A stretch of DNA of 64,000 bases, from assembly GCF_900109355.1 (NCBI RefSeq), contig NZ_FOBF01000017.1:1-64000 (forward strand), written 5' to 3'. A program made the position numbers and the translations under genes. The notes beneath the pieces were generated by a model, which had not been told where the DNA came from, ran no database searches, and saw nothing but the letters and a program-made list of their open reading frames with translations. Shown here piece by piece: positions 49,821-58,501 of this stretch. The stretch's first letter is position 1. Each line of letters opens with the position of its first letter. This stretch comes from Nonomuraea pusilla (GTDB lineage: Bacteria > Actinomycetota > Actinomycetes > Streptosporangiales > Streptosporangiaceae).

Positions 49821-50927
49821 TCAGCCGTCTGTCAGGCGGCTCAGTCGTTCGACCGCGTCGGCGTACTCCTCCACCAGCCCGAACACCACGTCCTTGGTGG
49901 AGCGCACCTGGTTGGTGAGGCCGATGACCTGCCCCGCCGGGAACGTCGCCAGCTCGGCGGCGTCGGAGCGGCCGATGCGCCGCAGCGCGTCCGACACCAG
50001 CATGAACTGCAGCGGCATCGGCAGCGTCCCCGGCGAGCCCTCCGACTCCCAGGCGTCGGTCCACTCGTTCTTCAGCAGGCGGGCCGGCTTGCCCGTCCAG
50101 CTCCGCGAGCGGACCGTGTCGCGGGACGTCGCCGCGAGGATGCGACGCTTCGCCATCTCCGGCGTGTCGGCCTCCTCGACGGTCAGCCACAGGGAGCCGG
50201 TCCAGACGCCCTCCGCGCCCAGCGCCATCCCCGCGGCCATCTGGCGGCCGTTGCCGATGCCGCCCGCCGCGAGCACGGGCACGTCCACGGCGTCCACCAC
50301 CTGCGGGATGAGCACCATGGTGGAGATCTCGCCGGTGTGGCCGCCCGCCTCGGTGCCCTGGGCGACCACCACGTCCACGCCGACCTCGACCTGCTTGAGG
50401 GCGTGGCGGGGCGTGGAGGCGAGCGCGGCGACCTGCACGCCGCCGGCGTGCGCCTGCTCGACCACGTCGGCGGGCGGCGGTCCGAGCGCGTTGGCGAGCA
50501 GCGCGATCGGGTGGCGCAGGGCGACCTCCACCTGCGGCCTGGCGGTGGCGTCCGTCCAGCCGAGCAGGACCTTGCCCGCGTCGGCGTCCCCCGACAGGGC
50601 CGGCACGCCGTGGGAGGCGAGGAGCTTCTCGACGAACGACCGGTGGCCGTCGGGGATCATCGCCTGGAGGCGGCCCACCAGCTCCTCGGGCGGGAAGTCG
50701 GCCCCCTCGTACGAGGCCGGCATGACGACGTCCACACCGTACGGCTTGCCGTCGACGTGGGCGTCGATCCACGACAGCTCCGTCTCCAGTTCCTCCGGGG
50801 TGAAGTAGAGCGCGCCGAGCACGCCCATGCCGCCCGCCCGGCTGACCGCGGCGACCACGTCCCTGCAGTGGCTGAAGGCGAAGATCGGGAGTTCGATTCC
50901 GAACATGTCCGTGACCCGTGTCCGCAT
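49821..50927 (-). CDS. Nitronate monooxygenase / 2-nitropropane dioxygenase-like flavoprotein
   Basis: A 368-residue FMN TIM-barrel protein: FAFSHCRDVVAAVSRAGGMGVLGAL at the N-terminus, VVVAQGTEAGGHTGEISTMVLIPQVV, and VLAAGGIGNGRQMAAGMALGAEGVWTG as phosphate-binding part. It belongs to the NPD family but is not the closest relative of IpdC as I remember that sequence. ATG 50927 is chosen because TTGCAG-N17-TATTGT lies 6 bases upstream (leaderless). Two exact KstR-type motifs lie in front of it, so it is probably part of the sterol regulon. Confidence 0.85.
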   Translation of the reverse strand: MRTRVTDMFGIELPIFAFSHCRDVVAAVSRAGGMGVLGALYFTPEELETELSWIDAHVDGKPYGVDVVMPASYEGADFPPEELVGRLQAMIPDGHRSFVEKLLASHGVPALSGDADAGKVLLGWTDATARPQVEVALRHPIALLANALGPPPADVVEQAHAGGVQVAALASTPRHALKQVEVGVDVVVAQGTEAGGHTGEISTMVLIPQVVDAVDVPVLAAGGIGNGRQMAAGMALGAEGVWTGSLWLTVEEADTPEMAKRRILAATSRDTVRSRSWTGKPARLLKNEWTDAWESEGSPGTLPMPLQFMLVSDALRRIGRSDAAELATFPAGQVIGLTNQVRSTKDVVFGLVEEYADAVERLSRLTDG

Positions 50928-50933
50928 GGCCTG

Positions 50934-50962
50934 ACAATACGTTCGGAGGAGGTGAACTGCAA
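50934..50962 (-). promoter_or_regulatory. Leaderless promoter of the nitronate monooxygenase-like gene
   Basis: On the minus strand: TTGCAG (50957-50962), 17 bases, TATTGT (50934-50939), 6 bases, ATG at 50927. Confidence 0.75.
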
Positions 50963-50971
50963 CGCGTTCTA
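50958..50971. promoter_or_regulatory. KstR-type operator overlapping the -35
   Basis: TGCAACGCGTTCTA fits TnnAACnnGTTnnA at every fixed position and covers the -35 hexamer of the monooxygenase promoter, an ideal site for repression. Confidence 0.75.
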
Positions 50972-51011
50972 GGTGGAGATGTTTGGCATGTACTGGCGGG
51001 TAACTTGAATT

Positions 51012-51025
51012 TATAACGCGTTCTA
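51012..51025. promoter_or_regulatory. Second KstR-type operator
   Basis: TATAACGCGTTCTA, again an exact fit to TnnAACnnGTTnnA, 54 bases upstream of the first site. Confidence 0.7.
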
Positions 51026-51038
51026 GTCGGCCGCAGCG

Positions 51039-51070
51039 TAAAAAGAAAAGGGCCCGCGCAAGCGGGCCCT
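51039..51070 (-). terminator. Intrinsic terminator of the DUF3068 gene with U-rich tail
   Basis: A perfect 9-bp stem (AGGGCCCGC/GCGGGCCCT, loop 4) at 51049-51070; on the minus strand it is followed by TTTTCTTTTT, giving a textbook Rho-independent terminator. It insulates the KstR-controlled gene from upstream transcription. Confidence 0.85.
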
Positions 51071-51177
51071 CAGGGAAAGGAGAGACGGGAGTGGCGGGGT
51101 CAGCCCGGGACGGCGGACGGAGACGGCGCCGCCGGGGCCTTGGCGGCCCGGCGGCGACCGGAACGGCGCCGCCGGAG

Positions 51178-52092
51178 TCAGACGGTGTTGCGGCGGGAGA
51201 GGACGATGCCACCGAGGACCAGGGCGACGCCGACCACGAGCGACACCAGCGGGATGACGTTGCGCAGCAGGTTGATCTGGCTCTTGCTGCTCTCGGCGTC
51301 CTTGACCAGCTTGTCCACCGTGTCCTCGGTCATCTTCGCCGTGGCGACGAACGCCGGCATCCGCTCCACGCCGTCCTGCGTCTTCAGCACCTCGTGCCGC
51401 TGCACCTCCTGCTTGACGGGCGCGCCGGTCACGGGCTCGATCCAGTACGTCGTCCTGCCGTCGTACCAGCGGTCCACCTGCACGTCGCCGGTGGTGCCCT
51501 TGATGCCGAGGACGTTGGCGGGCGCGCTGCGGGTCCCGGTCTTGGTGGGCGGGACGTCCTGCTCGAAGACGTACACGCGCAGCCCGTTCACGGTGTCCTC
51601 ACGTACGAACCTCGCGTCGAACGCCTTCTGCGCCGTGGAGTTGAAGACCTTGTACGTCTTCTTCTCCACGTCGAACGGGAACTTGTAGATCTGCCCCTCC
51701 AGCGTGACGGGCTCCTTCTGCACGCTGCTGCCGCAGCAGTTCACGCCGACGCCGGTGTACTTGTTGAAGGCGCTGCGCCGTTCGCCGAAGTCGATCTGGG
51801 GGCGGTTGTTGGTGATGTCGTTGACCACCGTGCCCTCGTCCCAGACGACCCGGTCGCCCGCGGCCTCCTTCACGTCGCCGCGGGTGGTGACGAGGATGTC
51901 GAGGTCGCCGGTGAGCACCTTCAGGTCGCGCAGCGAGAAATACCGGGCACCCGCGGCCACCAGGTGCGAGCGGTTGAAGTGATTGGCGGGAGCGGAGACG
52001 ATCTTGTCAGCGGCCCAGAACTTCAGCAGGGGCGCCAGGGCGATGAAGAAAGCCCCGAATCCGATGAGCACCAGGGTGGACATTCGACCCAT
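51178..52092 (-). CDS. DUF3068 membrane protein
   Basis: A 304-residue protein with an N-terminal membrane helix (LVLIGFGAFFIALAPLLKFW), a large extracytoplasmic domain and a C-terminal membrane helix before a short basic tail (LVVGVALVLGGIVLSRRNTV). Domain order and the stretches DKLVKDAESSK and VTGAPVKQEVQRHE are typical of DUF3068 (annotated PorA-family by some pipelines). ATG 52092 follows GGAGG by 5 bases; ATG 52104 is possible. It is divergent from the acyltransferase; in M. tuberculosis Rv0227c and Rv0228 have the same arrangement (from memory). Confidence 0.88.
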   Translation of the reverse strand: MGRMSTLVLIGFGAFFIALAPLLKFWAADKIVSAPANHFNRSHLVAAGARYFSLRDLKVLTGDLDILVTTRGDVKEAAGDRVVWDEGTVVNDITNNRPQIDFGERRSAFNKYTGVGVNCCGSSVQKEPVTLEGQIYKFPFDVEKKTYKVFNSTAQKAFDARFVREDTVNGLRVYVFEQDVPPTKTGTRSAPANVLGIKGTTGDVQVDRWYDGRTTYWIEPVTGAPVKQEVQRHEVLKTQDGVERMPAFVATAKMTEDTVDKLVKDAESSKSQINLLRNVIPLVSLVVGVALVLGGIVLSRRNTV

Positions 52093-52111
52093 CGAGGCCT
52101 CCATATTTTTG

Positions 52112-52125
52112 TAGAACGTGTTGCT
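52112..52125. promoter_or_regulatory. Near-match to a KstR-type site
   Basis: TAGAACGTGTTGCT deviates from TnnAACnnGTTnnA only at the last base. A mirror near-match, AGAAACAGGTTCTA at 52208-52221, deviates only at the first. Both are in the DUF3068/acyltransferase divergent gap. Confidence 0.35.
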
Positions 52126-52249
52126 GTCCGGTGCGATCGTCGTGCATCAAAGTATGACAGGGGGTGACACCCGTCACGTCCCGCGAACCACCCGCAACCA
52201 AATCGATAGAAACAGGTTCTACAGTGGTTTCGCCTAGGAAAGCGGGAAA

Positions 52250-53416
52250 GTGGAACGAGCATTGAAGACCAGGGACGCCGCCCTCGACGGAGTACGCGCC
52301 GCCGCCGCGCTCGGCGTGTGGCTGCTGCACGTCGGCAGCAACACCGGCGTCATGTACCAGGAGGGCATGTACGCCTGGCTGATGAGCCGGCTCGGCGCCG
52401 CCGTGCCCGTCTTCTTCCTCCTGTCGGGCCTGCTGCTGTACCGGCCGTGGGCCCGCGCCGCCGTCGAGGGGACGCCGCCGCCCCGGCCGCTGCGCTACCT
52501 GTGGCGCCGCGTCACCCGCGTCATGCCCGTCTACTGGCTCGTCGCCGGGCTGGGCCTGTGGGCCTGGACGAAGCCCGACTGGTCCGGCTGGCTCGCCTGG
52601 ATGCTGCTGCTGCAGAACTACGTGCAGGGCGACGCGCAGGCCGAAGGGCTGTACCAGATGTGGACGCTCCCGGTCGAGATGGCCTTCTACCTGGCGCTCC
52701 CCGTCCTCGCCTGGGCGCTGCACCGGTGGGCGCGCGCGGGAAGGCAGGGCGGGAACGTCCCGGTCAGGCTGCTCTGGGGGACGGCGGCGCTGGGCGCGGT
52801 CTCGGCCGTCACCGTGACGGTCACCTCGCTTGCCGGGCTGCCGCAGCTCAGCCTCCTGCTGCCGTACCACCTGATCTTCTTCGCGTGCGGCATGGCGCTC
52901 GCGGTGCTGTCCGTCTGGATCAAGCACAGCAGGCTGGTGGACGCGATCGCGCCCCAGCTCCTGGTGCTGGCCCTCCTGCTGTACGCGGTGCTCAGCACGC
53001 CCCTCGCCGGGCCGCGCACACTCGACGAGCCCACCCTCGCGCAGGCGCTGCTGCGTATGAGCCTGGAGGCCGCCGTGGCCGTGCTCGTGGTCGCGCCGTT
53101 CGCGCTGGCGCCGAACCCCGGCTCCCTGCGGCACCGGCTGCTCGGCAACCCCGTCACGGCGTACCTCGGCCGCGTCTCCTACAGCTTCTTCCTGTGGCAC
53201 GCGCCGGTGATCACGCTGTACCGCCACCTGACCGGCGACGCGCCGTTCACCGGCGACTTCGCCGCCACGGCGGTCGTGTCGTTCGTCGTGTCGCTGCTGC
53301 TGAGCGTCGGTAGCTACCATCTCGTCGAAACCACCGCGCTCAGGCTGAGCGGGCGCCGGTCAGCACCTGCTCCGCCTCCTGAGGCTCCGGTTCCCCAGGC
53401 GGCGTCGGCTCCCTGA
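52250..53416 (+). CDS. Acyltransferase 3 family membrane protein
   Basis: A 388-residue integral membrane acyltransferase with about ten helices. The family motif LDGVRAAAALGVWLLHV carries the catalytic His; later landmarks are VPVFFLLSGLLLYRPW, QMWTLPVEMAFYLALP and LGRVSYSFFLWHAPVI. The family O-acylates sugars and other envelope molecules. GTG start after a weak AGCGGGA. The last 77 bases, which encode a Pro-rich tail, overlap the 3' end of the convergent DUF3367 gene. Confidence 0.9.
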   Translation: MERALKTRDAALDGVRAAAALGVWLLHVGSNTGVMYQEGMYAWLMSRLGAAVPVFFLLSGLLLYRPWARAAVEGTPPPRPLRYLWRRVTRVMPVYWLVAGLGLWAWTKPDWSGWLAWMLLLQNYVQGDAQAEGLYQMWTLPVEMAFYLALPVLAWALHRWARAGRQGGNVPVRLLWGTAALGAVSAVTVTVTSLAGLPQLSLLLPYHLIFFACGMALAVLSVWIKHSRLVDAIAPQLLVLALLLYAVLSTPLAGPRTLDEPTLAQALLRMSLEAAVAVLVVAPFALAPNPGSLRHRLLGNPVTAYLGRVSYSFFLWHAPVITLYRHLTGDAPFTGDFAATAVVSFVVSLLLSVGSYHLVETTALRLSGRRSAPAPPPEAPVPQAASAP

Positions 53417-56400
53417 CGAGCTGCCAGAAGAACACGCCCATCGCGGCGCAGCCGGCGAGCTGCGGCACCTGGTCCATCAGCGCGGCGGCGTCCACGCCGT
53501 GGCCGCGCAGCACCAGGCCCGCGGCCAGCGACAGGGCCGCGCCGCCGAACGTCCCCGCCGCCACCCAGTGCGCGGGCACGCCGCGCCGGCGCAGCACCGC
53601 CGCGGCGAGCAGAGCCGCGCCGGACGCGAGCGCGCCGGGCCAGCTCGCCACCCACCAGCCGAACGCCACCCCCAGCACCACCGCGTACGGCGCCCGCCAG
53701 CTCGGCAGCCGCGACAGCGCCGCGGGCGCGGTCTCCCTGACGTGCTCGGGCCGCGGGCCGCGCAGCACCAGGGCGAGCAGCGCCAGCAGGCCGATCCCGG
53801 CCAGCCCGAGCACCAGCGCCAGCCGGTACGGCCGGTCGGGCAGGTACTCCATCCGCACCGTGCCCGTGGTGCCCGCGGGCAGCTCCCAGCCCTGCTTCCA
53901 CCCGTCGATCCGCACCGGGCGCAGCGTCGTGCCGTCGATCTCGGCCCGCCACCCGGCGTTGACGTTCTCGTTGACGACGAGGAAGGCGTCCTTCGGCGCG
54001 GCCACCTGGACCTCGCGCAGCGACGGCGTCCAGGTGCCGCGCACGGCGGCGCCCTCGACGGCGGCGGGCCGCTCGGGCAGCCGCCCCACGGCCAGGCTCT
54101 GGACGGCGAACGGGTCCCACCCGGCGACCCGCACCCGGTTGTCGCCCTCGGCGAGCCGCGCCTTCGCGCACCCGGTGATCTGCAGGGGCCGCTGCTCCAG
54201 CAGGTCGGCGTGGGTGCCCGTCACCTTGGTGTCGATCGTCCGCCCGTTCACCTGGATCTTCGGCCCGAGTCCGCAGGCCAGCCGCAGCGGGACGCCTTCC
54301 GGCCTGAGCACCCGGCTGACGCCCGGCACGTCCACCTCGGTCACCTGCAGCCGCTTGGCGACGGGGTAGAAGCGCAGCTTCAGCGACGAGGTCCGCATCG
54401 GCTTGAACGTCATCCAGCCGTCCGCGCCCGGCCGGCCCGCCCTGATCTGGCCGCCGTCGCCCGTCACCACGACGTCGAGTGGCTGCGTGTCGCTGCCGGT
54501 ACGGCCGATCTGGAGCCGGGAGAGCGACTTCGCGCCCTTCCAGGCGATCGTCAGCGTCGGCTCGGCGTCCCCGGCGGCGGGCACCCACGTCGTGGTGAGG
54601 TCGCCGTCGAACGCGGACCTGGGCGACACCATGGCGTCCTGCGTGAGCTGGGACGACCCCGTCACGACGGGCAGGCCGGAGCCGATCCTGACGTACCGGT
54701 CCACGAGCTTCGGGTCGCGCAGCACCGCGTACCCGCGCACCTCGGCCGTCGCCGCGGCGCCGGCGGTGAACGTGCGGTCGAACCCGGCGCTCTCCTCGCC
54801 CTGCCGGGGCAGGACTAGCGGGTTGCACACCCAGCGGCGCGCGCCCCGCATGCAGGCGGGCCGCGCGTCGAGCCCCTTGTCCATGACGAACACGTCGCCG
54901 CCCGCCCCCGGCAGCCTGATCGTGCGCTGCGCGGTGACTCCGGGGACGGCCAGCTCGGTGATGCCGACCCGCTGCCCGTAGCTCCACGCGCCGGACGTCG
55001 CCAGCACCCTGATCCTGATCCAGGCCGTCGGGCCGTGCGGCACGGCCAGCGTCTGCGGGTCGGAGGTGGCGCGGACGTCCAGCTCGTTCCGGCCCGTCTC
55101 CGTCTCCACCGCCACCCGGGTGACGGCGGGGCCGAGCAGCGGGTTCACCGTGAACATCACCTTGACGTCCTGGACCTCGCGGCGAGAGGGCAGGTCCACG
55201 CGCAGCCACTGGCCCTGCGCCGGGTGGACGCCGTCGCTTTCCCAGCCGGTGCCGGCGTTGCCGTCCATCGCCGCCCACGGGCCGCGGCCCGGCGTGCTGA
55301 GCGCCGCCGGGGCCTGGGCGTCGGCCACCGAGGACGACGCCGTGATGCCCGCGATGCCGTCGTACCCGGCGGTCGCGGTGTCGTCCAGCCAGCCGTCCTC
55401 CAGCAGGTCGAGCTCATGCACGCCGGTGAACCGCGCGCGCTCTCCCGCCGTCAGCGTCGGCGTCTCGTTCGACCTGATCTCGCCGAACGAGCGCTCCCGC
55501 AGCCGCAGCGCGTCGCTCACCACGGTCGGCGCCTCGCGCTTGCCCGCGTCGTCGTTCACCAGGACGGGGCCGTCGCCGAGCAGGCCGAGGTCGCCCATGG
55601 CGAGCAGCGAGTCGGGCCCGCCGCGCAGCCGCAGCGACTCCCCGGCCGGCTGCACGGCGACCACGTCGGAGCCGCCGGTCACCTCGTACAGGTCGAGGGC
55701 GGGGAACGGCGCGTCCAGGGTGTCCACGGCGTCGTCGCCCACCGGGTCGCCGAGCTGCGGGCCGAACGAGCGGACCTTGACGATGCCGGGCGACTCGCTC
55801 AGCGCCTCGAACACCCGGGCCGGCCAGGCGCCCTTCAGCGTCTCGCGCAGCAGGTCGTTCCTGACGAGCAGGTAGTGCACGCCCATCCGGCGCAGCACCT
55901 CGGTCACCCCGGCCGACCCCTCGCCGGCGGCGAGCCGCTCGTCGATGGCGTCGAGCAGGCGCGACAGGCCGACCGAGCCGGGCGGCGTGATCTGGCGCTC
56001 CGTCCAGCGGGCCGTGGTGAGCGCCTGGAGCGGCTCGTCCATCGGCCTGCCCCAGGCGTACTCGGCGAACTTCGAGCCGGGCACCACCAGCACGCCGTCG
56101 TCGCCGGCGTTCTGGTTCAGCCAGGACGCGGCCTCCCGCCAGTACGGCGGCACGTCCTTGAAGTCGCCGGGCGCGGCCAGGCCCTGGTTGAGGACGGGCA
56201 GCACGAGCGCGGCGAACGCCGCCACGGCGATCGTCCGCAGTGGCAGCCGGGCGCGGACGAGCAGGTGGGCGAGCCCGTACGCGAGGGCGAGCCGCACGAG
56301 CGGGTCGAACTTCCGCAGGTTGCGCAGCGGCGCGAGCGGGCCGTCCAGCAGCCAGCGCACCTGCTCGGCCACGAACGGCTCCAGCGCGCTGACGTGCCCC

Positions 56401-57386
56401 GCGACCAGCGCGGTCACGCCGACCAGGAACAGCGCGACCAGGAAGCCGCGCGCGGGCAGGTCCGTGCGGGCGAGCCCGGCCAGCCCGAGCACGGCCAGCG
56501 CGCCGGTGACCACGACCATGGCGGCCGACGTGGCGATCGCGAACCCGGGCGGCTGGTCGAACACGCCGGTCAGCGGCAGGTAGCGCACCCAGTCGGAGGC
56601 GCCGCGCAGCACGTTCGTCAGCGACGTGACCTGCGTGGTGGTGCCCGCGGTCTCCGTGTACGGCAGGAACGAGAAGGCGTACCGGCCGACGAGCAGCAGC
56701 GGCAGCCACCAGAACAGGGTGGCGACGGCGACGGCGCCCGACCACCAGCCGAGCAGCCGCCAGCGCGGCACGGGGCGGGGCCTGGTGAGCACGCAGAGGA
56801 CGGGCGCGACGAGCACGGCCAGCACGGCCACCGCGTTGACGCCGCCGCACAGCGCCACGGCCAGCGCCGACCTGACCGCGCCGCGCGCCCGCTGCCCGGT
56901 CTCCGAGGCGGTGAGCAGCGGGAGGACGATCCACGGCAGCATCGCGGCGGGCAGCCATTCGATGGAGATCTCGCCGATGATCGACAGGGTGCGCGGGGCC
57001 AGCGCGTACGCCAGCCCGGCCACGATCCTGGTGCCCGGCGTGCCGACGCCGAGCCGCGCGCCCAGCCGCTCGACGCCGAGGAAGCCGACGCACAGCAGCA
57101 GGGTGATCCAGAGCCGCTGGGTCACCCACGGCGCGATGCCGGCCAGGTCGCCGAGCGCGAAGAACGGGCCCATGGGGAAGACGTAGCCCGCGACCTGGTT
57201 CTGGAGCTGGCCGAAGTGCTGCAGGTCCCACAGGTGGGAGGCGCGCTCCAGCCAGCCGACCGGGTTGAGCGCGAGGTCCATCTTGGTGTCGGAGATCAGG
57301 TGGCCCGGCTTGGTGGTGAACGTGAGCACGGCGAAGCCGAAGCAGCAGATCAGCAGCCAGAGCCGGTGCCGCGCCCGCTCGCTCAC
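53340..57386 (-). CDS. DUF3367 / AftD-like alpha-(1->3)-arabinofuranosyltransferase family protein
   Basis: A 1348-residue GT-C membrane protein. The N-terminus has about 11 membrane helices with the loop TKPGHLISDTKMDLALNP, whose Asp residues match the catalytic loop of AftD, and LRNLRKFDPLVRLALAYG. Two discoidin-like (F5/8 type C) carbohydrate-binding domains follow (about 690-790 and 920-1010), then a membrane domain near the C-terminus. In mycobacteria AftD adds arabinofuranose from decaprenyl-phospho-arabinose; in an organism without arabinogalactan the acceptor must be different. GTG start overlaps the GT4 stop. Confidence 0.88.
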   Translation of the reverse strand: MSERARHRLWLLICCFGFAVLTFTTKPGHLISDTKMDLALNPVGWLERASHLWDLQHFGQLQNQVAGYVFPMGPFFALGDLAGIAPWVTQRLWITLLLCVGFLGVERLGARLGVGTPGTRIVAGLAYALAPRTLSIIGEISIEWLPAAMLPWIVLPLLTASETGQRARGAVRSALAVALCGGVNAVAVLAVLVAPVLCVLTRPRPVPRWRLLGWWSGAVAVATLFWWLPLLLVGRYAFSFLPYTETAGTTTQVTSLTNVLRGASDWVRYLPLTGVFDQPPGFAIATSAAMVVVTGALAVLGLAGLARTDLPARGFLVALFLVGVTALVAGHVSALEPFVAEQVRWLLDGPLAPLRNLRKFDPLVRLALAYGLAHLLVRARLPLRTIAVAAFAALVLPVLNQGLAAPGDFKDVPPYWREAASWLNQNAGDDGVLVVPGSKFAEYAWGRPMDEPLQALTTARWTERQITPPGSVGLSRLLDAIDERLAAGEGSAGVTEVLRRMGVHYLLVRNDLLRETLKGAWPARVFEALSESPGIVKVRSFGPQLGDPVGDDAVDTLDAPFPALDLYEVTGGSDVVAVQPAGESLRLRGGPDSLLAMGDLGLLGDGPVLVNDDAGKREAPTVVSDALRLRERSFGEIRSNETPTLTAGERARFTGVHELDLLEDGWLDDTATAGYDGIAGITASSSVADAQAPAALSTPGRGPWAAMDGNAGTGWESDGVHPAQGQWLRVDLPSRREVQDVKVMFTVNPLLGPAVTRVAVETETGRNELDVRATSDPQTLAVPHGPTAWIRIRVLATSGAWSYGQRVGITELAVPGVTAQRTIRLPGAGGDVFVMDKGLDARPACMRGARRWVCNPLVLPRQGEESAGFDRTFTAGAAATAEVRGYAVLRDPKLVDRYVRIGSGLPVVTGSSQLTQDAMVSPRSAFDGDLTTTWVPAAGDAEPTLTIAWKGAKSLSRLQIGRTGSDTQPLDVVVTGDGGQIRAGRPGADGWMTFKPMRTSSLKLRFYPVAKRLQVTEVDVPGVSRVLRPEGVPLRLACGLGPKIQVNGRTIDTKVTGTHADLLEQRPLQITGCAKARLAEGDNRVRVAGWDPFAVQSLAVGRLPERPAAVEGAAVRGTWTPSLREVQVAAPKDAFLVVNENVNAGWRAEIDGTTLRPVRIDGWKQGWELPAGTTGTVRMEYLPDRPYRLALVLGLAGIGLLALLALVLRGPRPEHVRETAPAALSRLPSWRAPYAVVLGVAFGWWVASWPGALASGAALLAAAVLRRRGVPAHWVAAGTFGGAALSLAAGLVLRGHGVDAAALMDQVPQLAGCAAMGVFFWQLVREPTPPGEPEPQEAEQVLTGARSA

Positions 57387-58501
57387 CGCTCACCCCGCAG
57401 CACCGGGGTCTCCCCGTGCCACAGCGGCGAGGGCTGCTCCCCGCGCATGAGCGCGGCGAGCCGTGCCGCGCTGGCGTCCCAGGAGAACCGCCCGGCCCAT
57501 TCCCGACATTTCACCGTATAAGTGTGGTCCAGCTCGTGGAGTGCCCCGGCAATCCCTTCGGCCAGGTCGGCGCCCTCGGGCAGCAGCCAGCCCGTCTCGC
57601 CGTGGCGTACCGCGTCGCGCAGCCCGTCCACGTCGTACGCCACCGTCGGCACGCCCAGCGCCGCCGCCTCCAGCACGCACAGCCCCCAGCCCTCGCCCTG
57701 GGAGGCGTTCACGTGCAGCCACGCCCGCGCGACGATCGCCGCCTTCTCCTCCTCGGACAGGTAGCCGTGCAGGGTGACCCCCTCGGGCAGCCGCGCCCGC
57801 AGCCGCTCCTCCTCCGGCCCCCTGCCGACCACGTCCAGCGTGAGGCCCGGCCAGCGCCGCCGCAGCTCGGGCACCGCGTCGAGCAGCAGGTCGAGGCGCT
57901 TGTGCGCGACGAGCCTGCCGACGTGCACCAGGCGCGGCGACAGGCTCCTCCCGGCGTCGCCGGGCGAGGCGACGCTCACCCCGTTCGGCACGATGTGGAC
58001 GGGCCCCGTCCAGCGCAGCCGCTCCCGCATCGCCCTGACGGTCGAGGGGGAGACCGCCACGCTCACGTGCCGCCGGTAGCTCCAGCGGGCGGCGGGCCCC
58101 TCCAGGAACCGTCCGACGGCGGCCAGCCACGGCGGCAGGTGCACGCCGAACTGCCGGTCGTGCACGTGGTGCATCACCAGGAACACCCTGGTCCGCCGGC
58201 CGACCGCCCACGGCGTGAAGAACGGGATGCCGTTCTGGCAGTCCAGCACCACGTCGAAGCGGCCGCGGCGGAGCAGCAGCCAGGCCAGCGCCAGCGGGTA
58301 GACGGTGAACACGCCGCCCATGCGGCGCACGCGCACGCCGTCCACGACGTCGCCGGCCGCCTGGCCGGGCGCGCGCGCCGTGACGAAGCGCACCTCGTGC
58401 CCCTCGCGCGCGAACCGCCTGGCCAGCTCCCATGCGAACGTCTCGGCGCCACCGGCGTGCGGGTGCCACGGGTCACGCCAGTTGACCAGCGCGATCTTCA
58501 C
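57383..58501 (-). CDS. Family 4 glycosyltransferase
   Basis: A 372-residue GT-B fold enzyme: the N-terminal HAGGAETFAWELARRFAREGHEVRFVTA, the donor-binding block LVHVGRLVAHKRLDLLLDAVPELR and the EX7E-like block ASQGEGWGLCVLEAAALGVPTVAYDVDGL. It uses a nucleotide-activated sugar in the cytoplasm. It is coupled on both sides by GTGA overlaps, to GT2 upstream and AftD-like downstream. Confidence 0.93.
   Translation of the reverse strand: MKIALVNWRDPWHPHAGGAETFAWELARRFAREGHEVRFVTARAPGQAAGDVVDGVRVRRMGGVFTVYPLALAWLLLRRGRFDVVLDCQNGIPFFTPWAVGRRTRVFLVMHHVHDRQFGVHLPPWLAAVGRFLEGPAARWSYRRHVSVAVSPSTVRAMRERLRWTGPVHIVPNGVSVASPGDAGRSLSPRLVHVGRLVAHKRLDLLLDAVPELRRRWPGLTLDVVGRGPEEERLRARLPEGVTLHGYLSEEEKAAIVARAWLHVNASQGEGWGLCVLEAAALGVPTVAYDVDGLRDAVRHGETGWLLPEGADLAEGIAGALHELDHTYTVKCREWAGRFSWDASAARLAALMRGEQPSPLWHGETPVLRGER

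Noticed and set aside
49821..50927. Assignment as IpdC (ring-degradation oxidoreductase)
   Set aside because: The sequence as remembered for IpdC differs in its N-terminal and phosphate-binding blocks; only family-level assignment is justified.
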